Origin: Micromonospora citrea
GTDB lineage: Bacteria > Actinomycetota > Actinomycetes > Mycobacteriales > Micromonosporaceae
DNA: 64,000 nt
Assembly (NCBI RefSeq): GCF_900090315.1
Contig: NZ_FMHZ01000002.1
Span: 4,062,501 to 4,126,500, forward strand
Direction of reading: 5' to 3'
Positions 17,621 through 25,807 of this stretch are shown here, piece by piece. Position 1 is the first letter of the stretch. Every line of letters starts with the position of its first letter. Made by a program: the position numbers and the translations under genes. The notes below the pieces were generated by a model. The model saw only the letters and a list, made by a program, of their open reading frames with translations. It was not told the DNA's origin and searched no databases.

Positions 17621-18682
17621 GTGTTTCCCTCCAGCTCGCCCGAGACCGGCCGCGACCCGTGGTCCGACGGGCCCCGCCCGGGCCCGACGGACCCGTCCCG
17701 TGGCCAGCCGCCGGCGCCGCGCAGCGGGCCGGCCATCGACGACGACGGCGGTCGCCGGGAACGCGGCGGGCCGCGTCGCGCCCGGCGTGGTGGCGAGCCA
17801 CCGCGCCGGCCCGACGACGAGGCGGACGCCGAGCCGGACGAGGAGGAGATGGAGCCCGTCGAGGTGCGCCGCCAGCTCGCGCTCTCCGTCGCCGGGTTCG
17901 CGCTCCTGCTCGGGGTCGGTCTGGTGCTCGGGGCGCAGACCTCCGGCCCGGGCCACCGGCTGCCGTTCGCGGGCATCATCCTCGGCGTGCAACTGCTCTT
18001 CGTGCTGGCCTGGACGATGGCCATGCGGCCGCCGGCGCTGCTGCTGGTCGCCCTGGTCAGCGCGGCGGCGGCGGTGGCGGCCGACGCGGCGGCGGTGCAG
18101 ACCGACATCGCCGGCCTGGCCCCGCTGGGCTACGTCGCCGCGGGCGGCTTCCTCCTCGGGGTGCTCGGCCAGCTCGTCCGCCGGGTCGACCGCGTGCGGG
18201 TGACCGACTCGCTGGGCGGCACCCTGCTGATCGTGGTGGGCGTCGTCGCCTTCGCCACCCTGATCACGCTCAGCCGCATCCCGGCCGGCACCCAGGCCAT
18301 CACCGTCTGCCTCACCGCCAGCGGGGTCGCGCTCACCGTCGCCCGGCTCACCGACGCGGTGGCGCCCTGGCCACGGCTGGCGCCGCAGGTGCCTCGGGGC
18401 GCGGCCGGCGTGGTCGGCGGTGCGATGGTCGGCACGCTGGTCAGCGCCGTCCTCGGCAGCTACCTGGTGACGCCCTTCACGCCGACGAAGGCCGCGATCA
18501 TCGGGCTGGTCGCGGCGGTCGCCGCCGTGCTGGCCGACCTCGCCGTGGGGTACGCCGAGGCGGGCCGCCTGATGGCCGGGGAGCCGCCGACGATGTGGGT
18601 CGCCCGGCACATGCAGGGGCCGCTCGGCGGCTTCGCCCTCGCCGCGCCGGCCGCGTACGCCATGTGCAAGCTCGTTCTCTGA
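17621..18682 (+). CDS. Polytopic membrane protein of unknown function
   Basis: A 353-residue protein. The first 85 residues are hydrophilic and disordered, rich in Pro, Arg, Gly and Asp. They are followed by about eight or nine hydrophobic segments running to the C-terminus. I recognise no catalytic motif. It is divergent from glnR and 81 bases before the DUF2993 gene. The GTG start has CACGAT six bases upstream, a weak leaderless-type -10. The location suggests a conserved actinobacterial membrane protein, but no function can be assigned. Confidence 0.75.
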   Translation: MFPSSSPETGRDPWSDGPRPGPTDPSRGQPPAPRSGPAIDDDGGRRERGGPRRARRGGEPPRRPDDEADAEPDEEEMEPVEVRRQLALSVAGFALLLGVGLVLGAQTSGPGHRLPFAGIILGVQLLFVLAWTMAMRPPALLLVALVSAAAAVAADAAAVQTDIAGLAPLGYVAAGGFLLGVLGQLVRRVDRVRVTDSLGGTLLIVVGVVAFATLITLSRIPAGTQAITVCLTASGVALTVARLTDAVAPWPRLAPQVPRGAAGVVGGAMVGTLVSAVLGSYLVTPFTPTKAAIIGLVAAVAAVLADLAVGYAEAGRLMAGEPPTMWVARHMQGPLGGFALAAPAAYAMCKLVL

Positions 18683-18763
18683 CCGGCGGTTGAGGGTTTC
18701 CCCGTTCGGGTACCACCGGGGGGCCGCGGTGCGGCACCCGGAGCACTCACGACAGGAGGCGGC

Positions 18764-19552
18764 GTGGCGCAGGATCACACGTACGAGGAGCGGCCCCGTC
18801 GACGCGGGCGCAAGGTGCTCGTCACCCTCGTCGTCCTGCTCCTCGTGCTGGGCGGCCTGATCGTGGCGGCCGACCGGGTCGCGGCCGGCGTGGCCGAACG
18901 GGCCATCGCCGACCAGGTCCGGCAGGAGATCGCCAACCAGGGGGCGCAGTCCTCGGCGCCGGAGGTCGAGGTCGGCGGCTTCCCGTTCCTCACCCAGGTG
19001 CTCGACGGCCGGTACGAGCGCATCACCATCGGGCTGCGGGACGTGCAGGGCCCGGTGCAGGGCGACGTGGTCGCGCTGCCGAAGCTCGACGTGGACGCCC
19101 ACAACGTCCGCGCCTCGCTGGACACGATCCGCTCCGGCCAGGGCGACGTGGTCGCCGAGACGGTCGACGGCACCGGCACGATCAGCTACGACAGCCTCGC
19201 CAAGCTGCTCGACCGCCCGGGGCTGACCCTCGGCGAGCAGGGCGGCCGGCTCGCCGTCACCGCCCCGGTCGACATCCTCGGCCAGCGGCTCACGGTGACC
19301 GGCACCGCCGACATCACGGTCGGCGACCAGGGGCAGGTGGCGCTGCGCTTCAACGACCTGAACGCCGAGGGCCTGCCGAACCTGCCGCTGGCCCGTACGC
19401 TGCTCAACAACTACGCCAAGAGCATCTCGATCGACGTGCCCCTGCCGGAGCTGCCGTTCCAGCTCGCCGTCCGGGAGGTCCGGCCGCTGCCCGAGGGGCT
19501 GGCCGTGACCGCGGACGCGAAGAACGTGCCGATCAACTCCGCCATGGGCTGA
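18764..19552 (+). CDS. DUF2993 (LmeA-like phospholipid-binding) protein
   Basis: A 262-residue protein with a short cytoplasmic Arg-rich N-terminus and one membrane segment (about 18-38), so the bulk is extracytoplasmic. The rest matches the DUF2993 domain, with VEVGGFPFLTQVLDGRYERI near residues 66-85. In mycobacteria a member of this family, LmeA, binds phospholipid and helps lipomannan elongation. A role in cell-envelope lipid or glycan handling is inferred. The GTG start is well supported by AGGAGG six to seven bases upstream. From memory, Rv0817c is the positional equivalent in M. tuberculosis. Confidence 0.85.
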   Translation: MAQDHTYEERPRRRGRKVLVTLVVLLLVLGGLIVAADRVAAGVAERAIADQVRQEIANQGAQSSAPEVEVGGFPFLTQVLDGRYERITIGLRDVQGPVQGDVVALPKLDVDAHNVRASLDTIRSGQGDVVAETVDGTGTISYDSLAKLLDRPGLTLGEQGGRLAVTAPVDILGQRLTVTGTADITVGDQGQVALRFNDLNAEGLPNLPLARTLLNNYAKSISIDVPLPELPFQLAVREVRPLPEGLAVTADAKNVPINSAMG

Positions 19553-19623
19553 GACGGGCCGCCGACCGGCCGGCGGGTGTCCCGGATGCTGGTCGGCCCG
19601 GTGGCGTACCCCGCTGCGGCTGG

Positions 19624-19629
19624 TAGGCT
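19624..19629 (+). promoter_or_regulatory. -10 hexamer for the cysteine leader
   Basis: TAGGCT ends eight bases before the ATG of the 25-residue leader peptide. The RNA probably begins at the start codon. Confidence 0.6.
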
Positions 19630-19637
19630 CGCTGCTC

Positions 19638-19715
19638 ATGGGGACGCTCCTCACCAAACGGCGCGCGGTCGACCTGTGCCGCGTGGCCACCTGCCTGTGT
19701 CGCCCCGTCATCTGA
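19638..19715 (+). CDS. Cysteine-rich leader peptide upstream of sulfurtransferase
   Basis: A 25-residue reading frame with the core RRAVDLCRVATCLCR, holding three cysteines and several arginines. Short peptides with this pattern precede sulfur-metabolism genes in actinobacteria. In mycobacteria, leaderless poly-cysteine peptides act as cysteine-responsive attenuators. The ATG has no ribosome site but a -10 eight bases upstream. The stop falls inside a hairpin, and 209 bases follow before the sulfurtransferase. I infer that slow translation of the Cys codons when cysteine is scarce changes the downstream RNA fold and raises expression. Confidence 0.8.
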   Translation: MGTLLTKRRAVDLCRVATCLCRPVI

Positions 19716-19780
19716 CGGCGGGGCTGTCCTCGGCTGCCTGACGCAGCCAGTGGCACTCAGGGTCCGCGTACCCCCGGTGC
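19702..19780 (+). promoter_or_regulatory. Attenuator-like hairpins after the cysteine leader
   Basis: Three hairpins can be drawn. GCCCCGTC pairs with GAC and GGGGC (19702-19724) across the leader stop. GGCTGC pairs with GCAGCC (19732-19748). GCAC/GTGC with inner GGGT/ACCC spans 19753-19780. They lie between the Cys codons and the sulfurtransferase. The rest of the gap to 19924 shows no gene. Confidence 0.5.
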
Positions 19781-19924
19781 TCTCCCACCGAACGCCCGGC
19801 AGCGGCGCCGTCGCACGAACCCGTGATCCGTTTCCTCGCTATGGGTCCCGCGCGTGGTGCGACAACCATCTTCATCGATCTCCGCGCGCAGGCTCACCAT
19901 CCATCCTCACCAGGGAGTGATCTG

Positions 19925-20773
19925 ATGAGTCGCGACACCGCACTCGTCTCGGCCGAGTGGGCCGAGAAGAACACCGACGCCCCGGGCGTCGTCTTCGTCG
20001 AGGTCGACGAGGACACCTCGGCCTACGACACCGGCCACATCGCCGGCGCGATCAAGCTGGACTGGAAGACCGACCTGCAGGACCCGGTGCGCCGGGACTT
20101 CGTCAACAAGGCACAGTTCGAGGCGCTGCTCTCCGAGCGCGGCATCGCCAACGACGACACCGTCATCCTCTACGGCGGCAACAACAACTGGTTCGCCGCG
20201 TACGCGTACTGGTACTTCAAGCTCTACGGCCACCGTGACGTCAAGCTGCTCGACGGCGGCCGCAAGAAGTGGGAGCTGGACGCCCGCCCGCTGGTGACCG
20301 ACGCGGTGACCCGCCCGAAGACCCGGTACGTGGCGCAGGAGCCCGACACCTCCATCCGGGCCTTCCGCGACGAGGTCGTGGCCGCGATCGGCACCAAGAA
20401 CCTGGTCGACGTGCGCAGCCCCGACGAGTTCGCCGGCCGGCTGCTCGCCCCCGCCCACCTGCCCCAGGAGCAGGCGCAGCGGGCCGGGCACATTCCCACC
20501 GCGATCAGCGTGCCGTGGTCGAAGGCCGCCAACGAGGACGGCACGTTCAAGTCCGACGACGAGCTGCGCAGGATCTACGCCGACGCCGGTCTCGACGACA
20601 GCCGCGAGACCATCGCCTACTGCCGGATCGGCGAGCGCTCCTCGCACACCTGGTTCGTGCTCCAGGAGCTGCTCGGGCACCGCAACGTGAAGAACTACGA
20701 CGGATCCTGGACCGAGTACGGCTCGCTCGTCGGCGTGCCGGTCGCGCTCGGCGACGAGCCCGGGGAGGCCTGA
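19925..20773 (+). CDS. Thiosulfate/3-mercaptopyruvate sulfurtransferase, two rhodanese domains
   Basis: A 282-residue sulfurtransferase that moves sulfane sulfur from thiosulfate or mercaptopyruvate to an acceptor. The catalytic loop in the second domain is YCRIGERS, with Cys233. The first domain is inactive (GGNNNW in place of a Cys loop), as usual. GGGAG lies seven to eight bases before the ATG. It is followed after three bases by sseC, matching the CysA2-SseC pair of mycobacteria. Expression is probably controlled by the upstream cysteine leader. Confidence 0.94.
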   Translation: MSRDTALVSAEWAEKNTDAPGVVFVEVDEDTSAYDTGHIAGAIKLDWKTDLQDPVRRDFVNKAQFEALLSERGIANDDTVILYGGNNNWFAAYAYWYFKLYGHRDVKLLDGGRKKWELDARPLVTDAVTRPKTRYVAQEPDTSIRAFRDEVVAAIGTKNLVDVRSPDEFAGRLLAPAHLPQEQAQRAGHIPTAISVPWSKAANEDGTFKSDDELRRIYADAGLDDSRETIAYCRIGERSSHTWFVLQELLGHRNVKNYDGSWTEYGSLVGVPVALGDEPGEA

Positions 20774-20776
20774 GCC

Positions 20777-21100
20777 ATGACCGCACCCACCGCTGCCGGC
20801 TGCGCCGCTCCCGACCAGGCCGCTCCGCTGCCCGCGAGTCTGGACCTGGAGAAGGAGACCGTGATCACCGGCGTCGTCCGGTCCGACGCGGGCGAGGCCG
20901 TTCCGGGCGCGTACGTCCGGCTGCTCGACTCGACCGGCGAGTTCACCGCCGAGGTGGTGACCTCGTCGGCCGGCCAGTTCCGGTTCTTCGCCGCGCCGGG
21001 CGACTGGACCCTGCGGGCGCTCTCCCGGCACGGCAACGGCGACACCGCCGTGACCGCCGGCCGGGGCGTCAACGAGGTCGCCGTCACGGTCGCCTCCTGA
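20777..21100 (+). CDS. sseC: DUF1416 / SseC-like protein
   Basis: A 107-residue protein of the DUF1416 family, a small beta-sandwich (VITGVVRSDAGEAVPGAYVRL and AGQFRFFAAPGDWTLRAL are typical). It begins three bases after the sulfurtransferase stop. Family members always accompany this type of sulfurtransferase, so a sulfur-relay or stabilising role is inferred, without a known mechanism. Two cysteines are not evident beyond the single Cys9. Confidence 0.88.
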   Translation: MTAPTAAGCAAPDQAAPLPASLDLEKETVITGVVRSDAGEAVPGAYVRLLDSTGEFTAEVVTSSAGQFRFFAAPGDWTLRALSRHGNGDTAVTAGRGVNEVAVTVAS

Positions 21101-21193
21101 TCCACGCTCTGCTCCGCCCGTGGCCCGCCCCTCCCCGAGGGGTGGGCCACGACCGTGTCCGGGCGGCCGTCACCGGCGTGACACGATGGCCCT

Positions 21194-22051
21194 GTGAACG
21201 GTGTCGTTGAGGCGGGGCAGGCCCCGTCGACCGGTCCCGGCCGGCCGGCGTCCCCCCGGCGGTGGCTGCCCTGGCTGCTCGCGGGCACGGTGGCCTGGGC
21301 GGTGCTGCTGGCGGCGCTCACCTGGACGTCGGTGCGCGACGATCCGCCGACGGTGCGGGAGCAGCGCACCCTGACCGAGGCCGGCCCGGTCGTCGACCGC
21401 GCCGTCGGCGAGCTGTTCGCGGCGGCCGGCGACACCGCCGTGCCGACGCCGCCCGAGGTCGAGCGTGGTTGCCGGGTCACCCCGTTCGCCGAGGGCGCCA
21501 CCCTGACCCGGGGCGTGGACGTGTTCGTCCCCGTCGGCTCCGAGCGGGAGCTGCTGGAGCGGGTCGCCGACCGGCTCCCGGGCAGCTGGCGGGCCGGCGT
21601 CCGGGTGACCTCGGACGACGGGCCCCGGCTGCGCGCCGACGCGGGCGAGTTCGTCACCGTCTCCGGCAGGGTCGACGCGGACGGCCGGGTCCGGCTGACC
21701 GCCGACACGGGCTGCCGCCCGGTCGGCGACGGCTACGTCGCGCCGGCGGTCGGCGCCGACGGCGGGCAGGCCGAGGCACTGGCCGGGGCGCTGCGGGCGC
21801 TCGGCGCCCCGGCCGGTCCCGCGCCCGCGCTGCTCGGCGCGCCCTGCCCCGCGGGCGGCGCCGTCCGCACCGCCCGCGCCGCCGCCGTCGCGGCCCCGGC
21901 GTCCCCGGCCGCCGTGCTCGCCCCCGTCGCCGGCGTGCCGCTGCTGGACACCGCGCACGCGTACGCCTACCGGCGGGGCGACGTCGTGGTCGTCGCCGAC
22001 CTCTCGGGCGACTCGGTCGTCGTCTCCGCCACCACCGGCTGCGCAGCCTGA
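21194..22051 (+). CDS. Exported or membrane-anchored protein of unknown function
   Basis: A 285-residue protein with an N-terminal hydrophobic segment (about 24-44) and the remainder outside the membrane. Four cysteines (near residues 92, 176, 217 and at the C-terminal TTGCAA) could form two disulfides. I recognise no domain. It is convergent with the debranching-type gene, with only eight bases between stops. The GTG start has CACGAT six bases upstream. Confidence 0.7.
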   Translation: MNGVVEAGQAPSTGPGRPASPRRWLPWLLAGTVAWAVLLAALTWTSVRDDPPTVREQRTLTEAGPVVDRAVGELFAAAGDTAVPTPPEVERGCRVTPFAEGATLTRGVDVFVPVGSERELLERVADRLPGSWRAGVRVTSDDGPRLRADAGEFVTVSGRVDADGRVRLTADTGCRPVGDGYVAPAVGADGGQAEALAGALRALGAPAGPAPALLGAPCPAGGAVRTARAAAVAAPASPAAVLAPVAGVPLLDTAHAYAYRRGDVVVVADLSGDSVVVSATTGCAA

Positions 22052-22059
22052 CCCGACGG

Positions 22060-24117
22060 TCAGTGGCGCGGGGCCTGGTCGCGCGGGGTGCGACTGCGCC
22101 CCAGGGCGTCGACGTGGCCCCAGCGGCCCGGGATGTCCAGCAGCTCCATCCGTCCCATCCCCTCCGGCACGGCCGGATCGATGATCAGGTGCTCGCCCTG
22201 CGGCTCCAGCCCCAGCATCACCCGGAGCAGCAGCAACGGCGTCCCCGCCGACCACGCCTGCGGGCTGCACGCGGTCGGATACTCCACCGGATACTCGGTG
22301 AGGTCGCGCTCGTAGCCGGCGAAGGCCTCCGGCAGCCGCCCGCCGAAGAACTGCGACGCCGCCAGCATCGCCTCGCAGATCTGGCCGGCCTCCCGGCGGA
22401 ACCCGTAGCGCCACAGGCCCCAGGCGATCAGGGAGTTGTCGAACGGCCACACGGTACCCACGTGGTAGCCGACCGGGTTGTAGCGTCCCTGGTCGTCGGC
22501 GAGCGTCCGGACCCCCCAACCGGAGAAGAGCCGGGGGCCCAGCAGGTGCTCGGCGATCCGTCCGGCCCGCGACTCGTCCACGATGCCGCTCCAGAGCAGA
22601 TGCCCGATGTTCGAGCTGAGCGCGTCCACGTGCCGGCCGTCGGCGTCGAGGGCCAGCGCGTAGTACTCGCCCTCCGGGATCCAGAAGTCCCGGTTGAACC
22701 GCATCTTCAGCTCGGCCGCCTCGCGCTCCAGCCGGTCGGCGTACGCGGGGTCGCCCCAGAACGTCCGGGCCAGCCGCGCGCCGCGGATCTTCGCGTCGTA
22801 CGCGTACCCCTGGAGCTCGCAGGTGGCGCGGGGAAACCCCGGCAGGCGGCCGTCGCGGTACGAGATCGAGTCCCAGGAGTCCTTCCAGCACTGGTTCTGC
22901 AGCCCCGTGTCGGGGTTGCGGGTCCGGTACCAGAGGTATCCGTTGCCGAGCAGGTCGCCGTACGTGTCGATCCAGGCGAGCGCGGCGCGGGCGTGCGCCT
23001 CCAGTCGCCGCACCAGTTGGGCGTCGCCCGTCCACCGCTCGTACTCGTCGAGCAGGATGACGAACAGCGGGGTGGAGTCGGCCGACCCGTAGTACGGCGA
23101 GTGGGGCTGCTCCTCGAAGCCGGCCGTCTCGCCGTAGCGCAGCTCGTGCAGGATCTTTCCCGGCTCCTCGTCGCGGAAGTCGTCGACCCGGTGCCCCTGG
23201 AGGCCGGCCAGCATCGTGATGGTCGCCGGGATCAGCTCCGGCAGGAACGGCACCACCTGGAGCGAGGTGATGATGCTGTCCCGGCCGAACAGGGTCATGA
23301 ACCACGGCAGGCCGGCGGCCATCAGGCGCGCGCCGAGGGTGATCGACTCGTAGCGCAGCGCCGCCAGGTCGTCAAGGCTCTGCCGGTACGCCCCGGCCAA
23401 CGGCTGGCAGTCGCAGCCGAGCTTCGGCGCCCGCGCGATCAGCTCGTCCTGCTCGCGGCGGATCGCGGTCGGGTTGCGGCTGCCCCTGTAGAGCGGCAGG
23501 TTGGCCCGGACGTCCTCGCCGCGCGCCCCGTAGACGACCGTCGACACGTGCAGCCGGGTCGTCCACTCGCTGTGCGGGCCGACCCGGATCCGGAAGGCCA
23601 TCCCGGTGACCCCGATGTCGGCGGGCGCGCTGGTGCTGATCACGGTCTCCCGGTGGAAGCCCTCGCGGCGGTAGGTGAGGCGCAGGTCGTTGTCGCCGGT
23701 GGTGGCGACGGTGCGGCCCTTCTTCTGCCGGACGTGCTTGATCTCGAACACGTCCGCGAAGTCGGCCCCCATGTCGAGGCGGACGGTGAACTCCATCTCC
23801 TTCCCGGCGTGGTTGAGCAGGGTCAGCTCCTCCTGGAAGCTGCCGCCGATGGCCCGGCTCCGGATCACCGAGACCTTCGCGTCCAGGTAGTGCGTCGGCT
23901 CGCCGGGGACCAGGAAGAAGCGGGTGCGGTAGGACTCCGCGTCGTCGACGGAGAGGGCGTGCAGCCGCTCGCCGTCGACGGTGAGGATCCAGGTGGAGAG
24001 GAACCGGGTGTCGAACGAGAAGAGCCCGGTCGGGAAGTCGACGGACGGCTCGATGTCCCCGTGCCGGTCGCTGACCAGGAAGGTGTTGCCGTCCAGGATG
24101 CTGACGAGGTCCTTCAT
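22060..24117 (-). CDS. Glycogen debranching-type amylo-alpha-1,6-glucosidase family protein
   Basis: A 685-residue protein with the N-terminal glycogen-debranching domain (about 1-200, starting LDGNTFLVSDRHGDI) and an (alpha/alpha)6 catalytic barrel. Barrel features include LPWFMTLFGRDSIITSLQ near residue 270, WKDSWDSISYRDG and GTVWPFDNSLIAWG. Such proteins hydrolyse alpha-glucosidic branches; trehalose or other oligosaccharides are possible substrates. The ATG overlaps the stop of the SCP2 gene by four bases, so the two are co-translated. There is no signal peptide. Confidence 0.88.
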   Translation of the reverse strand: MKDLVSILDGNTFLVSDRHGDIEPSVDFPTGLFSFDTRFLSTWILTVDGERLHALSVDDAESYRTRFFLVPGEPTHYLDAKVSVIRSRAIGGSFQEELTLLNHAGKEMEFTVRLDMGADFADVFEIKHVRQKKGRTVATTGDNDLRLTYRREGFHRETVISTSAPADIGVTGMAFRIRVGPHSEWTTRLHVSTVVYGARGEDVRANLPLYRGSRNPTAIRREQDELIARAPKLGCDCQPLAGAYRQSLDDLAALRYESITLGARLMAAGLPWFMTLFGRDSIITSLQVVPFLPELIPATITMLAGLQGHRVDDFRDEEPGKILHELRYGETAGFEEQPHSPYYGSADSTPLFVILLDEYERWTGDAQLVRRLEAHARAALAWIDTYGDLLGNGYLWYRTRNPDTGLQNQCWKDSWDSISYRDGRLPGFPRATCELQGYAYDAKIRGARLARTFWGDPAYADRLEREAAELKMRFNRDFWIPEGEYYALALDADGRHVDALSSNIGHLLWSGIVDESRAGRIAEHLLGPRLFSGWGVRTLADDQGRYNPVGYHVGTVWPFDNSLIAWGLWRYGFRREAGQICEAMLAASQFFGGRLPEAFAGYERDLTEYPVEYPTACSPQAWSAGTPLLLLRVMLGLEPQGEHLIIDPAVPEGMGRMELLDIPGRWGHVDALGRSRTPRDQAPRH

Positions 24118-24494
24118 CGCAGCCGCCCGGCCTGCTCGCGGGCGACGTCGCGTGGGTCCCGGGTGCCGGGCGGGTCGGGGAAGAACCGTCGGAAGGCCAG
24201 GAAGAGCCCGACGTGGCCGCTGAAGCTGCTCTCGTTGCGCAGCACCGTCGAGATCGCCTGGGCCTGCCCCGTCACGAGCCGGTCGAACAGTTCCTCGCTG
24301 GTGTACCAGATCGCGTCGGCCGGCCCCCGGTGCCGGCTCACCTCGATCACGCCGGGCGCCATCCGGACGACCCAGTGCAGCGTCTGGTTGCCGCGGGCGA
24401 GGTCGATCTGCAGGGTCCCGCTGACCGGACTGTGCAGCACGTCCGGGGCGCGCGCCGGCAGTGATTCGAAGAACCGCTCCGTCGCCTCGGTCAC
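24114..24494 (-). CDS. SCP2 sterol-transfer-like domain protein
   Basis: A 126-residue protein with the SCP2 fold: LQIDLARGNQTLHWVVRMAPG followed by DAIWYTSEELFDRLVTG. SCP2 domains bind lipids or acyl chains in a hydrophobic pocket. It is the first gene of a two-gene operon and overlaps the debranching-type enzyme (ATGA). The GTG start has TACGAT six bases upstream. Why a lipid-binding domain should pair with a glucosidase is unclear; a joint role in glycan or glycolipid metabolism is only a guess. Confidence 0.8.
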   Translation of the reverse strand: MTEATERFFESLPARAPDVLHSPVSGTLQIDLARGNQTLHWVVRMAPGVIEVSRHRGPADAIWYTSEELFDRLVTGQAQAISTVLRNESSFSGHVGLFLAFRRFFPDPPGTRDPRDVAREQAGRLR

Positions 24495-24549
24495 ACCCGA
24501 ATCGTAGGCACTGGCCCGAGTTGGCGGGCCGGTATCGGGGCGGCGGTCG

Positions 24550-24912
24550 TCAGTAGACCAGCGCCTGGGTGCCCTCGGCCATCGCCTCCTCGACGAAGAC
24601 CGCCGCGCCGGCGATGCGCACCCCCGGCAGCACGTCGTCCGGGCCGATGTCCCGCCGGGCGGCGCACTGGGTGCACGCGGTCACCGTGCCGGTGGTGAGG
24701 ATCACGTGCAGCAGCTCGGCCAGCGGCGCCGAGTGCGGCAGCTCGAACTCCTGCGCCCGGCCCGGCAGCGCGAACCAGGTCGACTCCCCGGTGAGCCAGA
24801 GCGACACGTGCACCCCGGCGGCGGCCGCGGTGGCGGCGACGGTGAAGGCCTGGGCGCACCGCTCGGGGGAGTCGGCCCCGGCGGTGGCCTTGACGACGAG
24901 AGTGCGGGCCAT
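24550..24912 (-). CDS. DsrE-family protein
   Basis: A 120-residue protein of the DsrE/DsrF-like fold. Members act in sulfur relay or bind small molecules. A CxxC pair lies in TVTACTQCAARR near residue 75, which could carry sulfur. The ATG at 24912 is preferred over one four codons upstream because TATGCT lies seven bases before it. It is divergent from a 34-residue membrane peptide gene with overlapping promoters. Confidence 0.8.
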   Translation of the reverse strand: MARTLVVKATAGADSPERCAQAFTVAATAAAAGVHVSLWLTGESTWFALPGRAQEFELPHSAPLAELLHVILTTGTVTACTQCAARRDIGPDDVLPGVRIAGAAVFVEEAMAEGTQALVY

Positions 24913-24919
24913 GGGGCCC

Positions 24920-24929
24920 AGCATAGGAT
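24920..24929. promoter_or_regulatory. Overlapping divergent leaderless -10 elements
   Basis: AGCATA (24920-24925; TATGCT on the minus strand) serves the DsrE gene, and TAGGAT (24924-24929) serves the small membrane-peptide gene. They share two bases. Each is seven bases from its start codon, so the two start codons are only 24 bases apart. Confidence 0.65.
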
Positions 24930-24936
24930 GGTCGCG

Positions 24937-25041
24937 ATGGTTACCGAGATCGGGTTCGTCAGCCTGCTGGTCGCCGGCCTGGGCGCGCTCGCCGGTGGCC
25001 TGGTCTACCTGGCCGTACGCATGTCGAGAGGACGCTGGTGA
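24937..25041 (+). CDS. 34-residue single-pass membrane peptide
   Basis: A short frame encoding MVTEIGFVSLLVAG followed by more hydrophobic residues and the basic end RMSRGRW: one membrane helix (about 6-27) with a positive C-terminus. TAGGAT lies seven bases before the ATG. The nitrobindin-like gene starts 55 bases downstream, so the two may be co-transcribed. Function is unknown. Confidence 0.65.
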   Translation: MVTEIGFVSLLVAGLGALAGGLVYLAVRMSRGRW

Positions 25042-25096
25042 GCGCGAGGAGTGAGTCGGGTCTGCGAGCCCCGCGGTCGGGAACGAAGGTGGCTCG

Positions 25097-25690
25097 GTGA
25101 GCGACGAGAATCCCCTGCAGCCGCCGCCGTGGCTGAACGCGCCGCCGGTCGACCCGTACCCCTTCGAGGAGAGTCACGACCTGCGGGTGGGCCCGAAGCT
25201 GCACCCGTCGCTGGACGGCCTGCTGCCCTACGTCGGGGTGTGGCGCGGCCGTGGCCGGGGCGGCTTCCCCACCATCGAGGACTTCGACTACGCGCAGGAG
25301 ATCCGGATCAGCCACGACGGCCGGCCGTTCCTGTTCTACGAGTCGCGCGCCTGGATCCTGGACGAGCAGAGCAAGCCGGTCCGTCCCGCGGGGCGTGAGG
25401 TCGGCTGGTGGCGGCCGGTGCTGGACGGCGACCGGGTCACCGACGAGCTGGAGGCGCTGATGACCACCCCGACCGGGGTGATGGAGCTGCACATCGGCAG
25501 GCGCAAGGGCACCCAGCTGGAGTTCGTGACCGACGCGGTGGTCCGCACGGCCACCGCCAAGGAGGTCACCGCCGGTCACCGCCTCTTCGGCATCGTCGAG
25601 GGTGCGCTGCTCTACGCCCAGGAGATGGCCGCCGTCGGCCACGGGCTCTCCCCGCACCTCTCCGCCCGCCTCACCCGCGTGGCCGGCTGA
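25097..25690 (+). CDS. Nitrobindin-like heme/fatty-acid-binding beta-barrel protein
   Basis: A 197-residue protein with the nitrobindin (THAP4/FABP-like) signature GVWRGRGRGGFPTI at 47-60. The family forms a ten-stranded barrel that binds heme and can isomerise peroxynitrite. A histidine near the C-terminus (AVGHGLSPHLSARL) is the likely heme ligand. AAGGTGG precedes the GTG start. From memory, the M. tuberculosis counterpart is Rv0813c. Confidence 0.9.
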   Translation: MSDENPLQPPPWLNAPPVDPYPFEESHDLRVGPKLHPSLDGLLPYVGVWRGRGRGGFPTIEDFDYAQEIRISHDGRPFLFYESRAWILDEQSKPVRPAGREVGWWRPVLDGDRVTDELEALMTTPTGVMELHIGRRKGTQLEFVTDAVVRTATAKEVTAGHRLFGIVEGALLYAQEMAAVGHGLSPHLSARLTRVAG

Positions 25691-25807
25691 CCCGCGCGCT
25701 CGCGCCGCCGCGCCCGGAGTGGCGTGACGGCGCCGGGGGCGGGCGGCGCCGCGCACGCCAGGTGCGCGGCGACCAGGGCCGGCCCGACCGGGCCCGGCGG
25801 GCGGCGG

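Noticed and set aside
21262..24507. Very long plus-strand frame over 1000 codons
   Set aside because: It crosses an exported-protein gene in another frame and is antisense to the debranching gene. Composition is Arg/Pro-rich and without domain motifs.
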